Below are positions 1 to 7,892 of a stretch of DNA of 64,000 bases, piece after piece (the first letter of the stretch is position 1; every line of letters begins with the position of its first letter). Below the pieces are notes generated by a model. The model was given only the letters and a program-made list of their open reading frames with translations, had not been told where the DNA came from and searched no databases. Source of the DNA: Parabacteroides gordonii MS-1 = DSM 23371 (GTDB taxonomy: Bacteria; Bacteroidota; Bacteroidia; Bacteroidales; Tannerellaceae); contig NZ_KQ033921.1 in the NCBI RefSeq assembly GCF_000969825.1, positions 180,722 through 244,721 on the forward strand. Direction: 5' to 3'. Both the position numbers and the translations under genes were made by a program.

Positions 1-539
1 ATCATTTTCTCATCGCCGGTAAAAATTAAAGAAAAATTACCGTCGATATCCGTTATTCCTCCGTTCGTAGTTCCCTTTTCAATAATACTGGCACCGATAA
101 CAGGGTCTCCGGTCACCGCATCTACGACCTGTCCTTTTACTTGTCCCTTAGATTGTTGAATACCGGGAAGTATTGTATTTTTATCTGATACCGGTTTAGA
201 TGTTTTTTTATAAATGACAATTCTCTTGTCGTTTATAAAAAAATCAGCATGCTGATTTTTTAACGCATTAGTAAGTATTTCCTCTACCGACATTTTATCG
301 ACATCCAGCCGTATCTTCTCTTCCAGATTAATATCATTATTCCTGATCAGAAAAGAATAGTGAAATCGCTTCTCGATCAAATCGAAAAGTTCCCGAAGCG
401 TAGCGCTCTCCATTTGTACAGATAAATAAGCGGTCTGCAATTCCGTAGCTGATAACATTTCCGTAGTTAATGGTAACCCACCAAAAACACAAGCTGTAAT
501 CGCTAATCTACAAGTTTTTCCCCATTTGGTTACTTTCAT
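1..539 (-). CDS. SusC-like TonB-dependent outer-membrane receptor with STN domain (5' part only)
   Basis: Open to the window edge; about 179 N-terminal residues are visible. ATG at 539 is followed by a basic, hydrophobic signal-peptide-like stretch (residues 1-32), then a secretin/TonB short N-terminal (STN) domain at about 40-110 (SATLRELFDLI, SVEEILTNAL), then the start of the carboxypeptidase-like regulatory beta domain (GQVVDAVTGDPVIGASI, TDIDGNFSL). This is the N-terminal order of SusC receptors that import glycans or other ligands and signal through an anti-sigma factor. The upstream FecR and sigma genes on the same strand fit STN-mediated transmembrane signalling. The barrel and any SusD partner lie outside. 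Confidence 0.9.
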   Translation of the reverse strand, partial: MKVTKWGKTCRLAITACVFGGLPLTTEMLSATELQTAYLSVQMESATLRELFDLIEKRFHYSFLIRNNDINLEEKIRLDVDKMSVEEILTNALKNQHADFFINDKRIVIYKKTSKPVSDKNTILPGIQQSKGQVKGQVVDAVTGDPVIGASIIEKGTTNGGITDIDGNFSLIFTGDEKM

Positions 540-581
540 AAATCACAAAAATTAAGATTATACAATTATATCTGTTTAAAA

Positions 582-1601
582 TTATCTATCCACAATTATT
601 ATATTGTTTCCTTTTCTAGACCATTTGTATTTCTTCTCCACATCTATCTCTTTTAAAATATGGGACAAACTATAGTCGGCGGAAAAGCTTCCGGAAAAGA
701 CTTCATTCTTCAACACACTACTAAGTATCGTTATACGAACATCATATTTCCGTTCCAGCTCTTTTGCTATTCTTTCAAATGGTAAGTCTTTGAACTTCAT
801 ACAACCATCTATCCACAAACAAGCATCCGAAGCTTTTACGGCTACCGTTTTCATCACATGCGTTTTCTTATCGTATCGTAACATCTGATCGGGGAATAAT
901 ATAGCATCCTGCATACCATATTCGTCATCTGAAGACGCCGCATGCACATCCACTTTTCCGGAAAGTAAAGCCACCGAAATCTCGTCATCGTCCTCATAAG
1001 CCTTCACATTAAAAGAAGTACCCAGCACCTTTACACTGATATCTTCGGAATTTACCAGAAATGGAATCAACGAATCGGACTCAACCTCAAAATACGCTTC
1101 TCCGTTCAGCCAGACTTCCCGTTTTTCTTTCCCGAAATCGGTGGTATATTTTAATGACGAACCGGCATTCATCCAAACGACAGAATGATCGGGTAAGATA
1201 ACCTTCGAACGTGCTCCCATCGGAACGATCGTTTCAAACGCCTGCAAATCCATTCCAGATCGATTTTGAGTACCGGCAAAATAGGAAAGAGCCCCAATCG
1301 TGAATGTCAGCAAAACGACGGAAGCAACCCTAAGCCATACATTCAATGCTTTCCGCTTTTTCGATACGCTAGAGGGGAAGTGAGTTAAATAGCCAAAGTT
1401 CTTTTCAAAATCGCCTTTCCTGTTCTGCTCAAAAAGAGGGACATGAACGGTAGCCCAGCTATCCGCCATTTCAGAAAATGATTTTTTATTTACTTCGTCA
1501 GCTTCCAGCCAGGTCAGTAAATCCTTCTTTTCCTCCTCATTCAAGTCGCCGGCCAAATAACCGAACACTAATTCTTCTATATATTCTTTTCTTTCTTGCA
1601 T
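582..1601 (-). CDS. FecR-family anti-sigma factor
   Basis: 339 aa. The N-terminal cytoplasmic part (about 1-80) is acidic and helical. One membrane segment lies near residues 88-108 (VWLRVASVVLLTFTIGALSYF). The periplasmic FecR domain follows (FETIVPMGARSKVILPD, VWLNGEAYFEVE, VKVLGTSFNVKAY), and the C-terminal domain, common in Bacteroidetes FecR proteins, contains DLPFERIAKELERKYDVRI. It should hold the sigma factor encoded just upstream until the SusC receptor's STN domain signals substrate. It sits 42 nt upstream of the receptor gene and 77 nt after the sigma gene, so the three probably form a regulatory unit. Confidence 0.95.
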   Translation of the reverse strand: MQERKEYIEELVFGYLAGDLNEEEKKDLLTWLEADEVNKKSFSEMADSWATVHVPLFEQNRKGDFEKNFGYLTHFPSSVSKKRKALNVWLRVASVVLLTFTIGALSYFAGTQNRSGMDLQAFETIVPMGARSKVILPDHSVVWMNAGSSLKYTTDFGKEKREVWLNGEAYFEVESDSLIPFLVNSEDISVKVLGTSFNVKAYEDDDEISVALLSGKVDVHAASSDDEYGMQDAILFPDQMLRYDKKTHVMKTVAVKASDACLWIDGCMKFKDLPFERIAKELERKYDVRITILSSVLKNEVFSGSFSADYSLSHILKEIDVEKKYKWSRKGNNIIIVDR

Positions 1602-1678
1602 ATTGTTTCAAAGCCGTTTTATCGACTTTCTACTCCTATATACACAAGAAAAGCAAAGTGCGTTTAAAAGAAATGTAA

Positions 1679-2272
1679 TTATTTTTCAGAAAAATCAAAT
1701 AAAAAGAGGAATAGCGGATAAATATCTCCCAGCAGGTCTTTTAGCTTTGACAAACCTATTTTTATTTGTCCCCTGACCGTACTTGAAGTGATATTGTTGG
1801 CCTGGGCAATTTCTTCGTAAGTCTTATTATGATAAAGGTATTCGATAAATATAGTGCGGCACCTGGGGGGAAGCTGATTTATTGCCTCATAAATTTTCTC
1901 CTCCATCTCTTTGTTTTCCAAATAAGCCAACGGATGAGTACCGGTAGCAGCCAACTCTTCCTGGATAGCCAGCAATCCATCCTGCACTTCAGAGAAGGGA
2001 ACCATTTGCAAACGTTGTTGGCGAAGATAATTCACACAACGGTTCCGGACAGAACGGATCAGATAAGGCAACAACGGACTGACCAGTGTGGAACGATTGT
2101 TCCACACACTGAGAAAAATATCATTTACCACCTCACGGGCGGCTTCCGCATTAAAAATGTATTTGGTGGCTACCGCACAAAGATAGGTGTAGCAAGAAGA
2201 ATAAAGCTGTTCGAATGCTTTCGTATCTCCCTCATTTATACGTGCTACAATATCTTCTTCTATCTTCGGCAT
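1679..2272 (-). CDS. ECF RNA polymerase sigma factor (Bacteroidetes RpoE-like family)
   Basis: 197 aa, the normal size for an extracytoplasmic-function sigma factor. Region 2 spans about residues 15-90 (FEQLYSSCYTYLCAVATKYIF, NDIFLSVWNNR). Region 4 spans about 125-180 with a helix-turn-helix (PPRCRTIFIEYLYHNKTYEEIA, ITSSTVRGQI). It should direct polymerase to the downstream SusC (and SusD) genes when released by the FecR protein encoded next. The C-terminus (LFLFLFDFSEK) is hydrophobic. Confidence 0.95.
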   Translation of the reverse strand: MPKIEEDIVARINEGDTKAFEQLYSSCYTYLCAVATKYIFNAEAAREVVNDIFLSVWNNRSTLVSPLLPYLIRSVRNRCVNYLRQQRLQMVPFSEVQDGLLAIQEELAATGTHPLAYLENKEMEEKIYEAINQLPPRCRTIFIEYLYHNKTYEEIAQANNITSSTVRGQIKIGLSKLKDLLGDIYPLFLFLFDFSEK

Positions 2273-2297
2273 TAGGACACAAGTTCAATATATCGCG

Positions 2298-2305
2298 CAA
2301 AAATA
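2298..2305 (-). promoter_or_regulatory. -7 promoter element for the sigma-factor gene
   Basis: The minus strand reads TATTTTTG, matching the Bacteroidales -7 consensus TAnnTTTG, 25 nt before the sigma-factor ATG. No convincing TTTG -33 box is seen, so confidence is modest. Confidence 0.4.
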
Positions 2306-2332
2306 ATTAAAATCCGTAAAGAACCTAATCGT

Positions 2333-3619
2333 TTACGGTTTCTTTTTAGCAACCTTCTGATTTCCGCCTTCCGCCCGCTTCTTATTGCGCCAGTAACTAC
2401 CGTCGCGTTTGCTACCGAACATATTGCGGCGTTTGGACTCCTGTTTGATGGCTTCTTTCTTTTCCGCCACGGCTGCTTTCACATCGGCCGTTTCGAATTC
2501 GTTTCCACCGGCAACGGGTATCTGCTTGCCGATCAGCCTCTGGATATCCTTCAGGTAAGGTACTTCCTCCGCATCACAAAAAGAATAAGCCACCCCGCTA
2601 CGACCTGCACGGCCTGTACGTCCGATACGGTGTACATACGTTTCCGGAACATTCGGCAATTCATAGTTTATCACGTGCGAAAGATGATCCACGTCGATAC
2701 CGCGTGCGGCGATATCCGTTGCGATCAGGACACGGGTGGTATGATCTTTGAAATTGGTCAATGCACGCTGGCGCGCCGTCTGGCTTTTATTTCCGTGGAT
2801 GGCTTCTGCTCCGATATTCGCTTTTGCCAGGACACGGGCCACCTTGTCGGCACCATGTTTCGTTCGGGTAAATACCAGCACCGACTCCAACGAAGAATCC
2901 TTCAGCAAATGGGTAAGCAGGCTAACCTTCTCCGCCTTCTCCACAAAATAGACAGACTGGTCTATCTTCTCCACCGTCGACGAAGCGGGCGTAACTTCCA
3001 CCTTCTGAGGATCGTGCAGGATGGTACCCGCCAGACGTTCTATTTCGGGCGGCATGGTAGCCGAGAAAAACAGGGATTGACGCTTCTTGGGCAATAAAGG
3101 CAGGATACGTTTGATATCATGGATAAATCCCATGTCGAGCATACGGTCGGCCTCATCCAACACGAAATAATCAAGATACTTCAGGCTGATAAATCCCTGG
3201 CCCGTCAGGTCGAGCAGGCGTCCGGGCGTTGCGATCAACACATCCACTCCCCGCTGGAGAGCGTCGGTTTGCGGCTTCTGTCCTACTCCGCCGAATATAA
3301 CGGTATGTTTTACGCCGGCATATTTGCCGTAGGCCGTAAAGCTTTCCCCGATCTGGATAGCCAGCTCACGGGTAGGTGTCAGGATCAATGCCTTGATACC
3401 GCGTACTTTGCCATTCTGGCGTTCATTATACAAATTCTGAATGATCGGTATAGAGAATGCAGCCGTCTTGCCTGTTCCGGTTTGTGCACAACCTAATAAG
3501 TCATAACCATCTAAAACGTAGGGAATTGCTTCTGCTTGTATAGGGGTTGGAATTGTGTAACCTTCTTGTTGCAGAGCCTTTTGTATCGGCTCTATCAGTT
3601 CTAATTGTTCAAATGTCAT
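2333..3619 (-). CDS. rhlE: DEAD-box ATP-dependent RNA helicase (RhlE type)
   Basis: 428 aa. Motifs appear in order: Q motif ([10 protein letters not shown]), Walker A ([11 protein letters not shown]), [26 protein letters not shown], then the second RecA lobe with [22 protein letters not shown] and [10 protein letters not shown]. The C-terminus is basic and rich in Lys/Arg (from about 385), as in RhlE proteins that act on rRNA or mRNA structure. A -7 box precedes it. It appears to be a monocistronic housekeeping gene between the receptor regulon and the accessory island. Confidence 0.95.
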   Translation of the reverse strand: MTFEQLELIEPIQKALQQEGYTIPTPIQAEAIPYVLDGYDLLGCAQTGTGKTAAFSIPIIQNLYNERQNGKVRGIKALILTPTRELAIQIGESFTAYGKYAGVKHTVIFGGVGQKPQTDALQRGVDVLIATPGRLLDLTGQGFISLKYLDYFVLDEADRMLDMGFIHDIKRILPLLPKKRQSLFFSATMPPEIERLAGTILHDPQKVEVTPASSTVEKIDQSVYFVEKAEKVSLLTHLLKDSSLESVLVFTRTKHGADKVARVLAKANIGAEAIHGNKSQTARQRALTNFKDHTTRVLIATDIAARGIDVDHLSHVINYELPNVPETYVHRIGRTGRAGRSGVAYSFCDAEEVPYLKDIQRLIGKQIPVAGGNEFETADVKAAVAEKKEAIKQESKRRNMFGSKRDGSYWRNKKRAEGGNQKVAKKKP

Positions 3620-3666
3620 CTAATAATAATGTTGAGCCATCACGGCTCGTTAAATAAATAATGGGA

Positions 3667-3674
3667 CAAAGATA
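3667..3674 (-). promoter_or_regulatory. -7 promoter element of the DEAD-box helicase gene
   Basis: The minus strand reads TATCTTTG, a full match to TAnnTTTG, 47 nt before the helicase ATG. It lies directly beyond the T-tract of the terminator of the upstream smalltalk/HU unit. Confidence 0.6.
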
Positions 3675-3718
3675 ATAAAAAAAGAATTGAAAATGGGGGA
3701 AATTCCATTTTCAATTCT
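3675..3718 (-). terminator. Rho-independent terminator of the HU-like/smalltalk transcript
   Basis: On the minus strand, arms at 3718-3705 and 3696-3683 form a perfect 14-bp stem with an 8-nt loop. A run of T residues (3682 downward) follows. It begins 26 nt after the smalltalk stop codon. Confidence 0.8.
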
Positions 3719-3744
3719 CAACTTCTCGACTTCACTACTCAAAT

Positions 3745-3852
3745 TCAAAGCGCTATGCAGGAGGTAATTCCCAGCGAGGTAGCCACGGCTGAGAGGATGG
3801 CCAGTAACGTCTGGATGATGAACTTCCAGGTCTCTTTCTTTTTCTCACTCAT
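3745..3852 (-). CDS. smalltalk-type micro-protein, 35 aa
   Basis: ATG at 3852, TGA at 3747-3745, 35 codons. The product starts MSEKKKETWKFIIQTLLAIL and ends GITSCIAL: a charged N-terminus, then one hydrophobic helix with a Cys near the end. It matches my recollection of the 'smalltalk' family of tiny Bacteroides proteins that sit next to HU-like genes. It lies 39 nt downstream of the HU-like gene in the same orientation, followed by a strong terminator, so the two are co-transcribed. Function is unknown; membrane association is inferred from the hydrophobic helix. Confidence 0.75.
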   Translation of the reverse strand: MSEKKKETWKFIIQTLLAILSAVATSLGITSCIAL

Positions 3853-3891
3853 GATCTTTCTGTTTTAAAAGGGTACTAATTAATTAATAAT

Positions 3892-4359
3892 TTACTCGAT
3901 GACAGGACGGTCGTCTTCGCCTCCACCTCCGCCGCCTCCTTCCTGGGGCGTGCCTGCATAGGCGGTGAGCTCCGTCAGACGGCATCGCTTGCGCAGTTCC
4001 TGGTTGCTCCAGGTCTTGGTGTTGCGCACGTTGAGATGCACGCCCTTGATGTTGGCGGCGGTAAACTCCTGCGCCGTAGCAGCCGGCGAGGTGCTCATGC
4101 CGATGGAGAATAGCCCCAGCTCTCCCAGACGTACCGACTTGCCGTCGAGTACCAGTTCCTGCAAGCAGGAGAGCATGTCGATCAATACACCGTGGATGAC
4201 GCCGCGCGAGTAGGGCGAGTTGTGCTCCGACATGTGGGTGACGAAGTCTTCAAATTCCACCATGCGATCCTGTACCGCCTTGCCGTACCATTTGTCTTTA
4301 AAATCGCCTGCACGTTTTTCCTGATACTTTCTGAACTTCAATGTTCCTGTTGTTGTCAT
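3892..4359 (-). CDS. HU-like DNA-binding protein (large Bacteroidales type)
   Basis: 155 aa, longer than the 90-aa classical HU. The N-terminal half carries the HU fold as seen in the Bacteroides variant family (VEFEDFVTHMSEHN, GVLIDMLSCLQELVLDGKSVRLGELGLFSIGMS). The tail has a poly-Gly run and ends DDRPVIE. The same DDRPVIE end occurs in the paralogue at 52598-53047. It is expected to bind and bend DNA as a dimer; a specific role in the island is unknown. It is followed by a smalltalk gene and preceded by a good promoter. Confidence 0.85.
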   Translation of the reverse strand: MTTTGTLKFRKYQEKRAGDFKDKWYGKAVQDRMVEFEDFVTHMSEHNSPYSRGVIHGVLIDMLSCLQELVLDGKSVRLGELGLFSIGMSTSPAATAQEFTAANIKGVHLNVRNTKTWSNQELRKRCRLTELTAYAGTPQEGGGGGGGEDDRPVIE

Positions 4360-4406
4360 GTTGTTGTCGTGTTAAAGGGTTAGTGATATTGTTTATTCTT
4401 CTGACA

Positions 4407-4439
4407 CAAAGGTACGCCGCACTCCTCCCAAAGCCCAAA
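4407..4439 (-). promoter_or_regulatory. Promoter of the HU-like/smalltalk unit
   Basis: On the minus strand a TTTG -33 box (4439-4436) and a TACCTTTG -7 box (4414-4407) are separated by 21 nt. The -7 box lies 47 nt before the HU-like ATG. Both match Bacteroidales consensus. Confidence 0.7.
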
Positions 4440-4594
4440 AACGGGCAGCACTAAGATGTGAATTTCAGTTAATAAACGGAAGATATTTACAAAGCTATGC
4501 TTTTCGGTGCGGGGAAAATAGCTTTCGGGTATGCAGAGCTATGATTTCGTTTGTCCTGCGGAATTGTTCCCGCGGAGGCTCCGTCTCTTACTCC

Positions 4595-4779
4595 CCTTAC
4601 AAAACTGACAAATTACAATAATATAAATTATATTTTTCTATAGGTGGGAGCAGTATTTTTTAATAATTATATTATATATAAATATATTTATATATAATAT
4701 AATACAGTTACTCTTACATTTCTCCGACACGAATAGTTTTCTCTAATTGTAATTATTGTAAGGTGTAAGTATTGTAAGG
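4595..4779. repeat. Nested inverted repeat with a 38-bp perfect AT-only palindrome
   Basis: Positions 4666-4703 form a perfect 38-bp palindrome of A and T only. It lies inside a pair of 36-bp imperfect inverted arms, 4595-4630 and 4744-4779, matching at 29 of 36 positions by eye. The whole element separates the HU-like gene (minus) from the 4941 gene (plus), in an otherwise gene-free stretch of about 500 bp. It could extrude as a cruciform, act as a binding region, or mark an insertion end; none of these is demonstrated. Confidence 0.7.
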
Positions 4780-4837
4780 CGTCCCTCTTGTGACGGGTCA
4801 TATTTGCCACGAAAAAAAAATACCGTTTTATATTTCT

Positions 4838-4866
4838 TTTGTTTATAAATCTTTTCAGTAACTTTG
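4838..4866 (+). promoter_or_regulatory. Promoter of the 4941-6311 three-gene unit
   Basis: TTTG at 4838-4841 and TAACTTTG at 4859-4866, spacing 17 nt (slightly short). The -7 box is 74 nt upstream of the ATG at 4941. Confidence 0.55.
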
Positions 4867-4940
4867 TCTGTAAGAGGCATGTTTCTTGGAAGTTTTCTTT
4901 AAATAAGAAGACGGAACTGTTTTCTGAAAAACGCTAAAGT

Positions 4941-5585
4941 ATGGAATCCCGTGCGCCGATAGAGGCATTGTTAAAACAAATGGGTGAAGCTCTGAACCCC
5001 GACATAAAAGAAGAGATGAAAAAAGCGTATCCGGAGGCTTGGTCTTTGGCTCAAAACTTTTTTGAAGCAGAAGGTGATGATTCATCTGCCGCTTCAAAGA
5101 GAGAAGCGGAAGAGCACACGGACTATCTAGAAAAACGTCTAGACCAGCTTTTGATGCAGTGCGAGCGCCAGAATGAGGAAATCAGCAAGCAAGCCGGACA
5201 AATCAAGTCCTTGCGGCAAACGGTTAGGATGCTTGCGGAGATTGTCAGAAGGCAACAACAAGACCAGGAGAAAAAAACAGGCGAAATAGAACTGCTTAAG
5301 AAAAAGGTGGAACGCCTTGAAAACGAATTTGAATCGTGGAAACAGACCGAACGCCACTCGCTTGCGGAATGCCTCCGCCTGTTGGAGGGATATCCTGCTT
5401 CGCAAAACGAAGATGTCAACACGCTTGTGCTTTTCCTCCTCAAGATATTTCGAACGATTTCAGAACAAGAGCACGAACGGCTTTGCCATCTGGGCCAGAA
5501 GGAGCCGGGACCTCCGGTGCAATTCAACAAACCGGTGTATGAAGTGAGCGGAAACGAGCGGGTGAATATTGGAAAACAAAGCTGA
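4941..5585 (+). CDS. Coiled-coil protein of unknown function
   Basis: 214 aa; I do not recognise the family. Residues about 50-130 are rich in Glu, Gln, Lys and Arg with heptad-like Leu/Ile spacing (EAEEHTDYLEKRLDQLLMQC, EISKQAGQIKSLRQTVRML, GEIELLKKKVERLENEF), predicting a long coiled coil. The C-terminal 70 residues look globular. There is no signal peptide or membrane segment. It is first in a plus-strand unit with a promoter; its end overlaps the next gene by 17 nt, suggesting translational coupling. It sits between a DNA-binding cassette and a Zorya-like operon, so an accessory or defence role is possible but unproven. Confidence 0.75.
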   Translation: MESRAPIEALLKQMGEALNPDIKEEMKKAYPEAWSLAQNFFEAEGDDSSAASKREAEEHTDYLEKRLDQLLMQCERQNEEISKQAGQIKSLRQTVRMLAEIVRRQQQDQEKKTGEIELLKKKVERLENEFESWKQTERHSLAECLRLLEGYPASQNEDVNTLVLFLLKIFRTISEQEHERLCHLGQKEPGPPVQFNKPVYEVSGNERVNIGKQS

Positions 5586-6129
5586 AAAGATGGAAGACAA
5601 GAAACAGGATAATCAACGCGACGGAATACCAGGCATGTCGTTCAATGCCCCCGTGACGTTCAACGCACCAATGTTCGACATCCACGACAATACGAATGTG
5701 TACATCAACGCCAGCCCCGACGAACAGGGCGGTTCGCGAACCGCCCCTACCTCTGCATCCTCTCCGGTCGGAGACAAAAAGGTGCTCGAAGCTCTCGGCG
5801 CCCTCCTGGAAGCCACCGACGAGCAGGGCCGGCCTATCTTCACCGAGAAAGGCCAATGGTATGCCGTTTACCGGGTTTTGAGCGAGCAGATGGGTTATCC
5901 GAAAGAGATGCGCGATTTTTGCAACGCCATGACTGGCATGGGGATGGACAAGGTCTGTCCCGCCATTAGCTACGAATCGATCAAGAAAATTCCTCAAAAT
6001 GTTCATCTCCCCTCATCCAAAGTAACTCTTTGGAGTACCTATCTTGCCCGGGCAGACGAAAAGATGCGTAAACAGATTGTTGTGGCGATGGAGTTAATGA
6101 AAAGGTTGGAATCGGATTATAGTGGGTAA
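5569..6129 (+). CDS. Unknown protein with NAPVTFNAP / NTNVYIN N-terminal motif
   Basis: 186 aa. The ATG at 5569 overlaps the previous gene; a second in-frame ATG at 5590 is also possible. After a charged start, residues about 20-45 contain short beta-like repeats (MSFNAPVTFNAPMFDIHDNT, NVYINAS). The rest (about 65-186) looks like a helical globular domain (KVLEALGALLEATDEQGRPI, VYRVLSEQMGYPKEMRDF, LYLARADEKMRKQ-like helices near the end). I recall similar NAPV/VYIN stretches in other small Bacteroides proteins, but no function is known to me. Its stop overlaps the next start (TAATG-like junction at 6129). Confidence 0.75.
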   Translation: MENKAEKMEDKKQDNQRDGIPGMSFNAPVTFNAPMFDIHDNTNVYINASPDEQGGSRTAPTSASSPVGDKKVLEALGALLEATDEQGRPIFTEKGQWYAVYRVLSEQMGYPKEMRDFCNAMTGMGMDKVCPAISYESIKKIPQNVHLPSSKVTLWSTYLARADEKMRKQIVVAMELMKRLESDYSG

Positions 6130-6311
6130 TGCATATTATGGAAAAAATAGTTGAATCGTTGTTTGTTTTTATTGTTTATTTTATATTAATGATAGTGTGT
6201 TTTTGGGTAGTGTATATTGTTCTAGAAATCAAAGACACTAAAGAAAACAGAATTATATTTTGTGTATTGGTTATAATAAGCACAATATTAGGACTATTAG
6301 GATTGACTTAG
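6129..6311 (+). CDS. Small two-helix membrane protein, unknown
   Basis: 60 aa, starting MHIMEKIVESLFVFIVYFIL. Two hydrophobic segments (about 10-32 and 42-59) flank a short charged loop (EIKDTKENR). It begins at the end of the 5569 gene, so it is probably the third gene of the same unit. Base composition is AT-rich like the Zorya-like operon downstream rather than the genes upstream. It could be a small membrane effector or simply a short orphan. Confidence 0.55.
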   Translation: MHIMEKIVESLFVFIVYFILMIVCFWVVYIVLEIKDTKENRIIFCVLVIISTILGLLGLT

Positions 6312-6397
6312 GGAAATTTTATCATTATTTCGTAAACACAGCTAATAAATCTTTGGAATACATTGCAGCGATTCTTTGTTATCCAAATTCTCTATAC

Positions 6398-7198
6398 CTA
6401 ATATTTCTTCAAAAAGTCTTGTAACCAAATATAATTTGCTCCTTTAGAGAAACGAATCTCGTGAATCTTATCCACTTTAGAGTGGCACTTTACACATAAG
6501 CATTCCAGATTTTCTTCACGATTGTCTGTTTTATTGCCATTACGATGGTGGCAATGGATGTAGCCATAATCAAAAATATTTGTAATATGGATGCCACATC
6601 GTTCACAAGTGTATTTGTGCTTTTCTCTATAACGTTTACTGACATCCTGCCACTCTTTTGTGTAACCCAAAACATCAACATCTGTCACTGTTTCTTGTGG
6701 AGTGGCTTTCTTTAATTCATTTACAAAATCTTCGTTATCCTTATAGACATCACTTTGTTCGCTTCTTAGAATTTCGGCACAATATTTACATAGCGGAAGA
6801 AAATTAACCGTCTTATCTATATAGTTGTCATCCATATCGCAAACTTGCACTTTATCATCATTACTCCAACGATATTCAGCAGTAAACGAACCTCGTGCCT
6901 TAAACTCTTGAATGGTTCTGCAATTACGAATGTGAAAACGTGGTTTCCCATATTGTGCTAAATGATATTCCCTTTTATACATAAATCCCCCATGCTTTTG
7001 TCCGTCAGGAGTTTTAAAAAAAATACCTCCATCCGTAATCTCGATAGTTCCATCTTTGATGTCTTTTATAGAAACATCAACAGGTTTAATAGGACGATAG
7101 ACCTCAACTTTCTCTATTTGATATCCCAACTCTTCTAAAGTGTTTTTCAATTTCGGGAATGTATAAATTGGATTTTCTTTCTCCATTTTATTTAGCAA
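6398..7198 (-). CDS. HNH endonuclease, candidate ZorE-type effector of a Zorya-like system
   Basis: 266 aa (a second start at 7186 gives 262). The C-terminal third is a zinc-type HNH nuclease: CERCG (about 199-203), HCHHRNGNKTDNREE (about 217-231), then CVKCH (about 236-240). A further CKYC pair lies near 137-140. The N-terminal ~130 residues are an unrecognised beta-rich domain. Third gene of a tight operon after ZorA- and ZorB-like genes, with starts overlapping or touching the ZorB stop. Type II Zorya is ZorA-ZorB-ZorE, where ZorE is an HNH nuclease, so gene order and domain fit; direct homology to ZorE is not verified. Confidence 0.8.
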   Translation of the reverse strand: MLNKMEKENPIYTFPKLKNTLEELGYQIEKVEVYRPIKPVDVSIKDIKDGTIEITDGGIFFKTPDGQKHGGFMYKREYHLAQYGKPRFHIRNCRTIQEFKARGSFTAEYRWSNDDKVQVCDMDDNYIDKTVNFLPLCKYCAEILRSEQSDVYKDNEDFVNELKKATPQETVTDVDVLGYTKEWQDVSKRYREKHKYTCERCGIHITNIFDYGYIHCHHRNGNKTDNREENLECLCVKCHSKVDKIHEIRFSKGANYIWLQDFLKKY

Positions 7199-7889
7199 TT
7201 TTCTTCACAAATTCTTCTATCATTTTTTCGCTTGTTGTAATAATCCGGAATTCAACTCTCCGGGATTTTTCATAATTAATAGAATTGCCGGACTCATACG
7301 TCAAATGGTTTTGACTATCCAATGTCCTGCCATAAGATAGTCCATTGGCTGTAAACCAATATTCCAACATCCGTTGTTGGTCTGATGTATATTTTTGAAA
7401 TGTAGGCATGGAACGAAAATACTGTAATACGCTCAATGAACGGCGTTGTGATAAAATCACATTTGCAATGTACGGGTCAGATGATAATGTAGGAAATGGT
7501 GTCGGGTCTGTATGTCCCTCTATTCTAATTTCGCTAATATTATTCTTTAATGAATCTGTTAGTAAAATATCAAAGTACTTGGGTAGAAATTCTTCTAATA
7601 TATTACAGAATGCAGGAGTTAAATCCCACGAACCTGTTTGGAAGAGAACGGTCGGATTAGTAAAACGTAATGATAAATCTTTTCCTATTGTCATTTCCCA
7701 CCTTGCTGTATCAGTTTTAAATTTGTCTACTAATTTATCATGCAAATTTTGACGGGCCTCTATATATTGTGCTAATACATCTGCGTTTTTGTTCACCCTG
7801 CTAATATATGCAATAGCAACAAATAAGAATATAACCATTAGTCCAGTCATCAAGTCAGACACAGACATCCAAACATTATGCTTTGCCAT
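7188..7889 (-). CDS. zorB: MotB/OmpA-type stator, ZorB-like
   Basis: 233 aa. A single N-terminal membrane helix carries the conserved acidic residue (MSVSDLMTGLMVIFLFVAIA, Asp about 12) typical of MotB/ZorB proton-channel stators. A linker is followed by an OmpA-like peptidoglycan-binding domain (about 85-225: ISEIRIEGHTDPTPF, LSQRRSLSVLQYF, KSRRVEFRI). With the ZorA-like protein it should form a proton-driven motor anchored to the cell wall. It starts 3 nt after the zorA stop and is followed directly by the HNH gene. A flagellar role is unlikely: no flagellar genes are present and Bacteroidales lack flagella. Confidence 0.85.
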   Translation of the reverse strand: MAKHNVWMSVSDLMTGLMVIFLFVAIAYISRVNKNADVLAQYIEARQNLHDKLVDKFKTDTARWEMTIGKDLSLRFTNPTVLFQTGSWDLTPAFCNILEEFLPKYFDILLTDSLKNNISEIRIEGHTDPTPFPTLSSDPYIANVILSQRRSLSVLQYFRSMPTFQKYTSDQQRMLEYWFTANGLSYGRTLDSQNHLTYESGNSINYEKSRRVEFRIITTSEKMIEEFVKKIAK

Positions 7890-7892
7890 ATT

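Noticed and set aside
4666..4703. AT palindrome as a Rho-independent terminator
   Set aside because: No G-C stem and no position directly after a gene end; both flanking genes start, not end, here.
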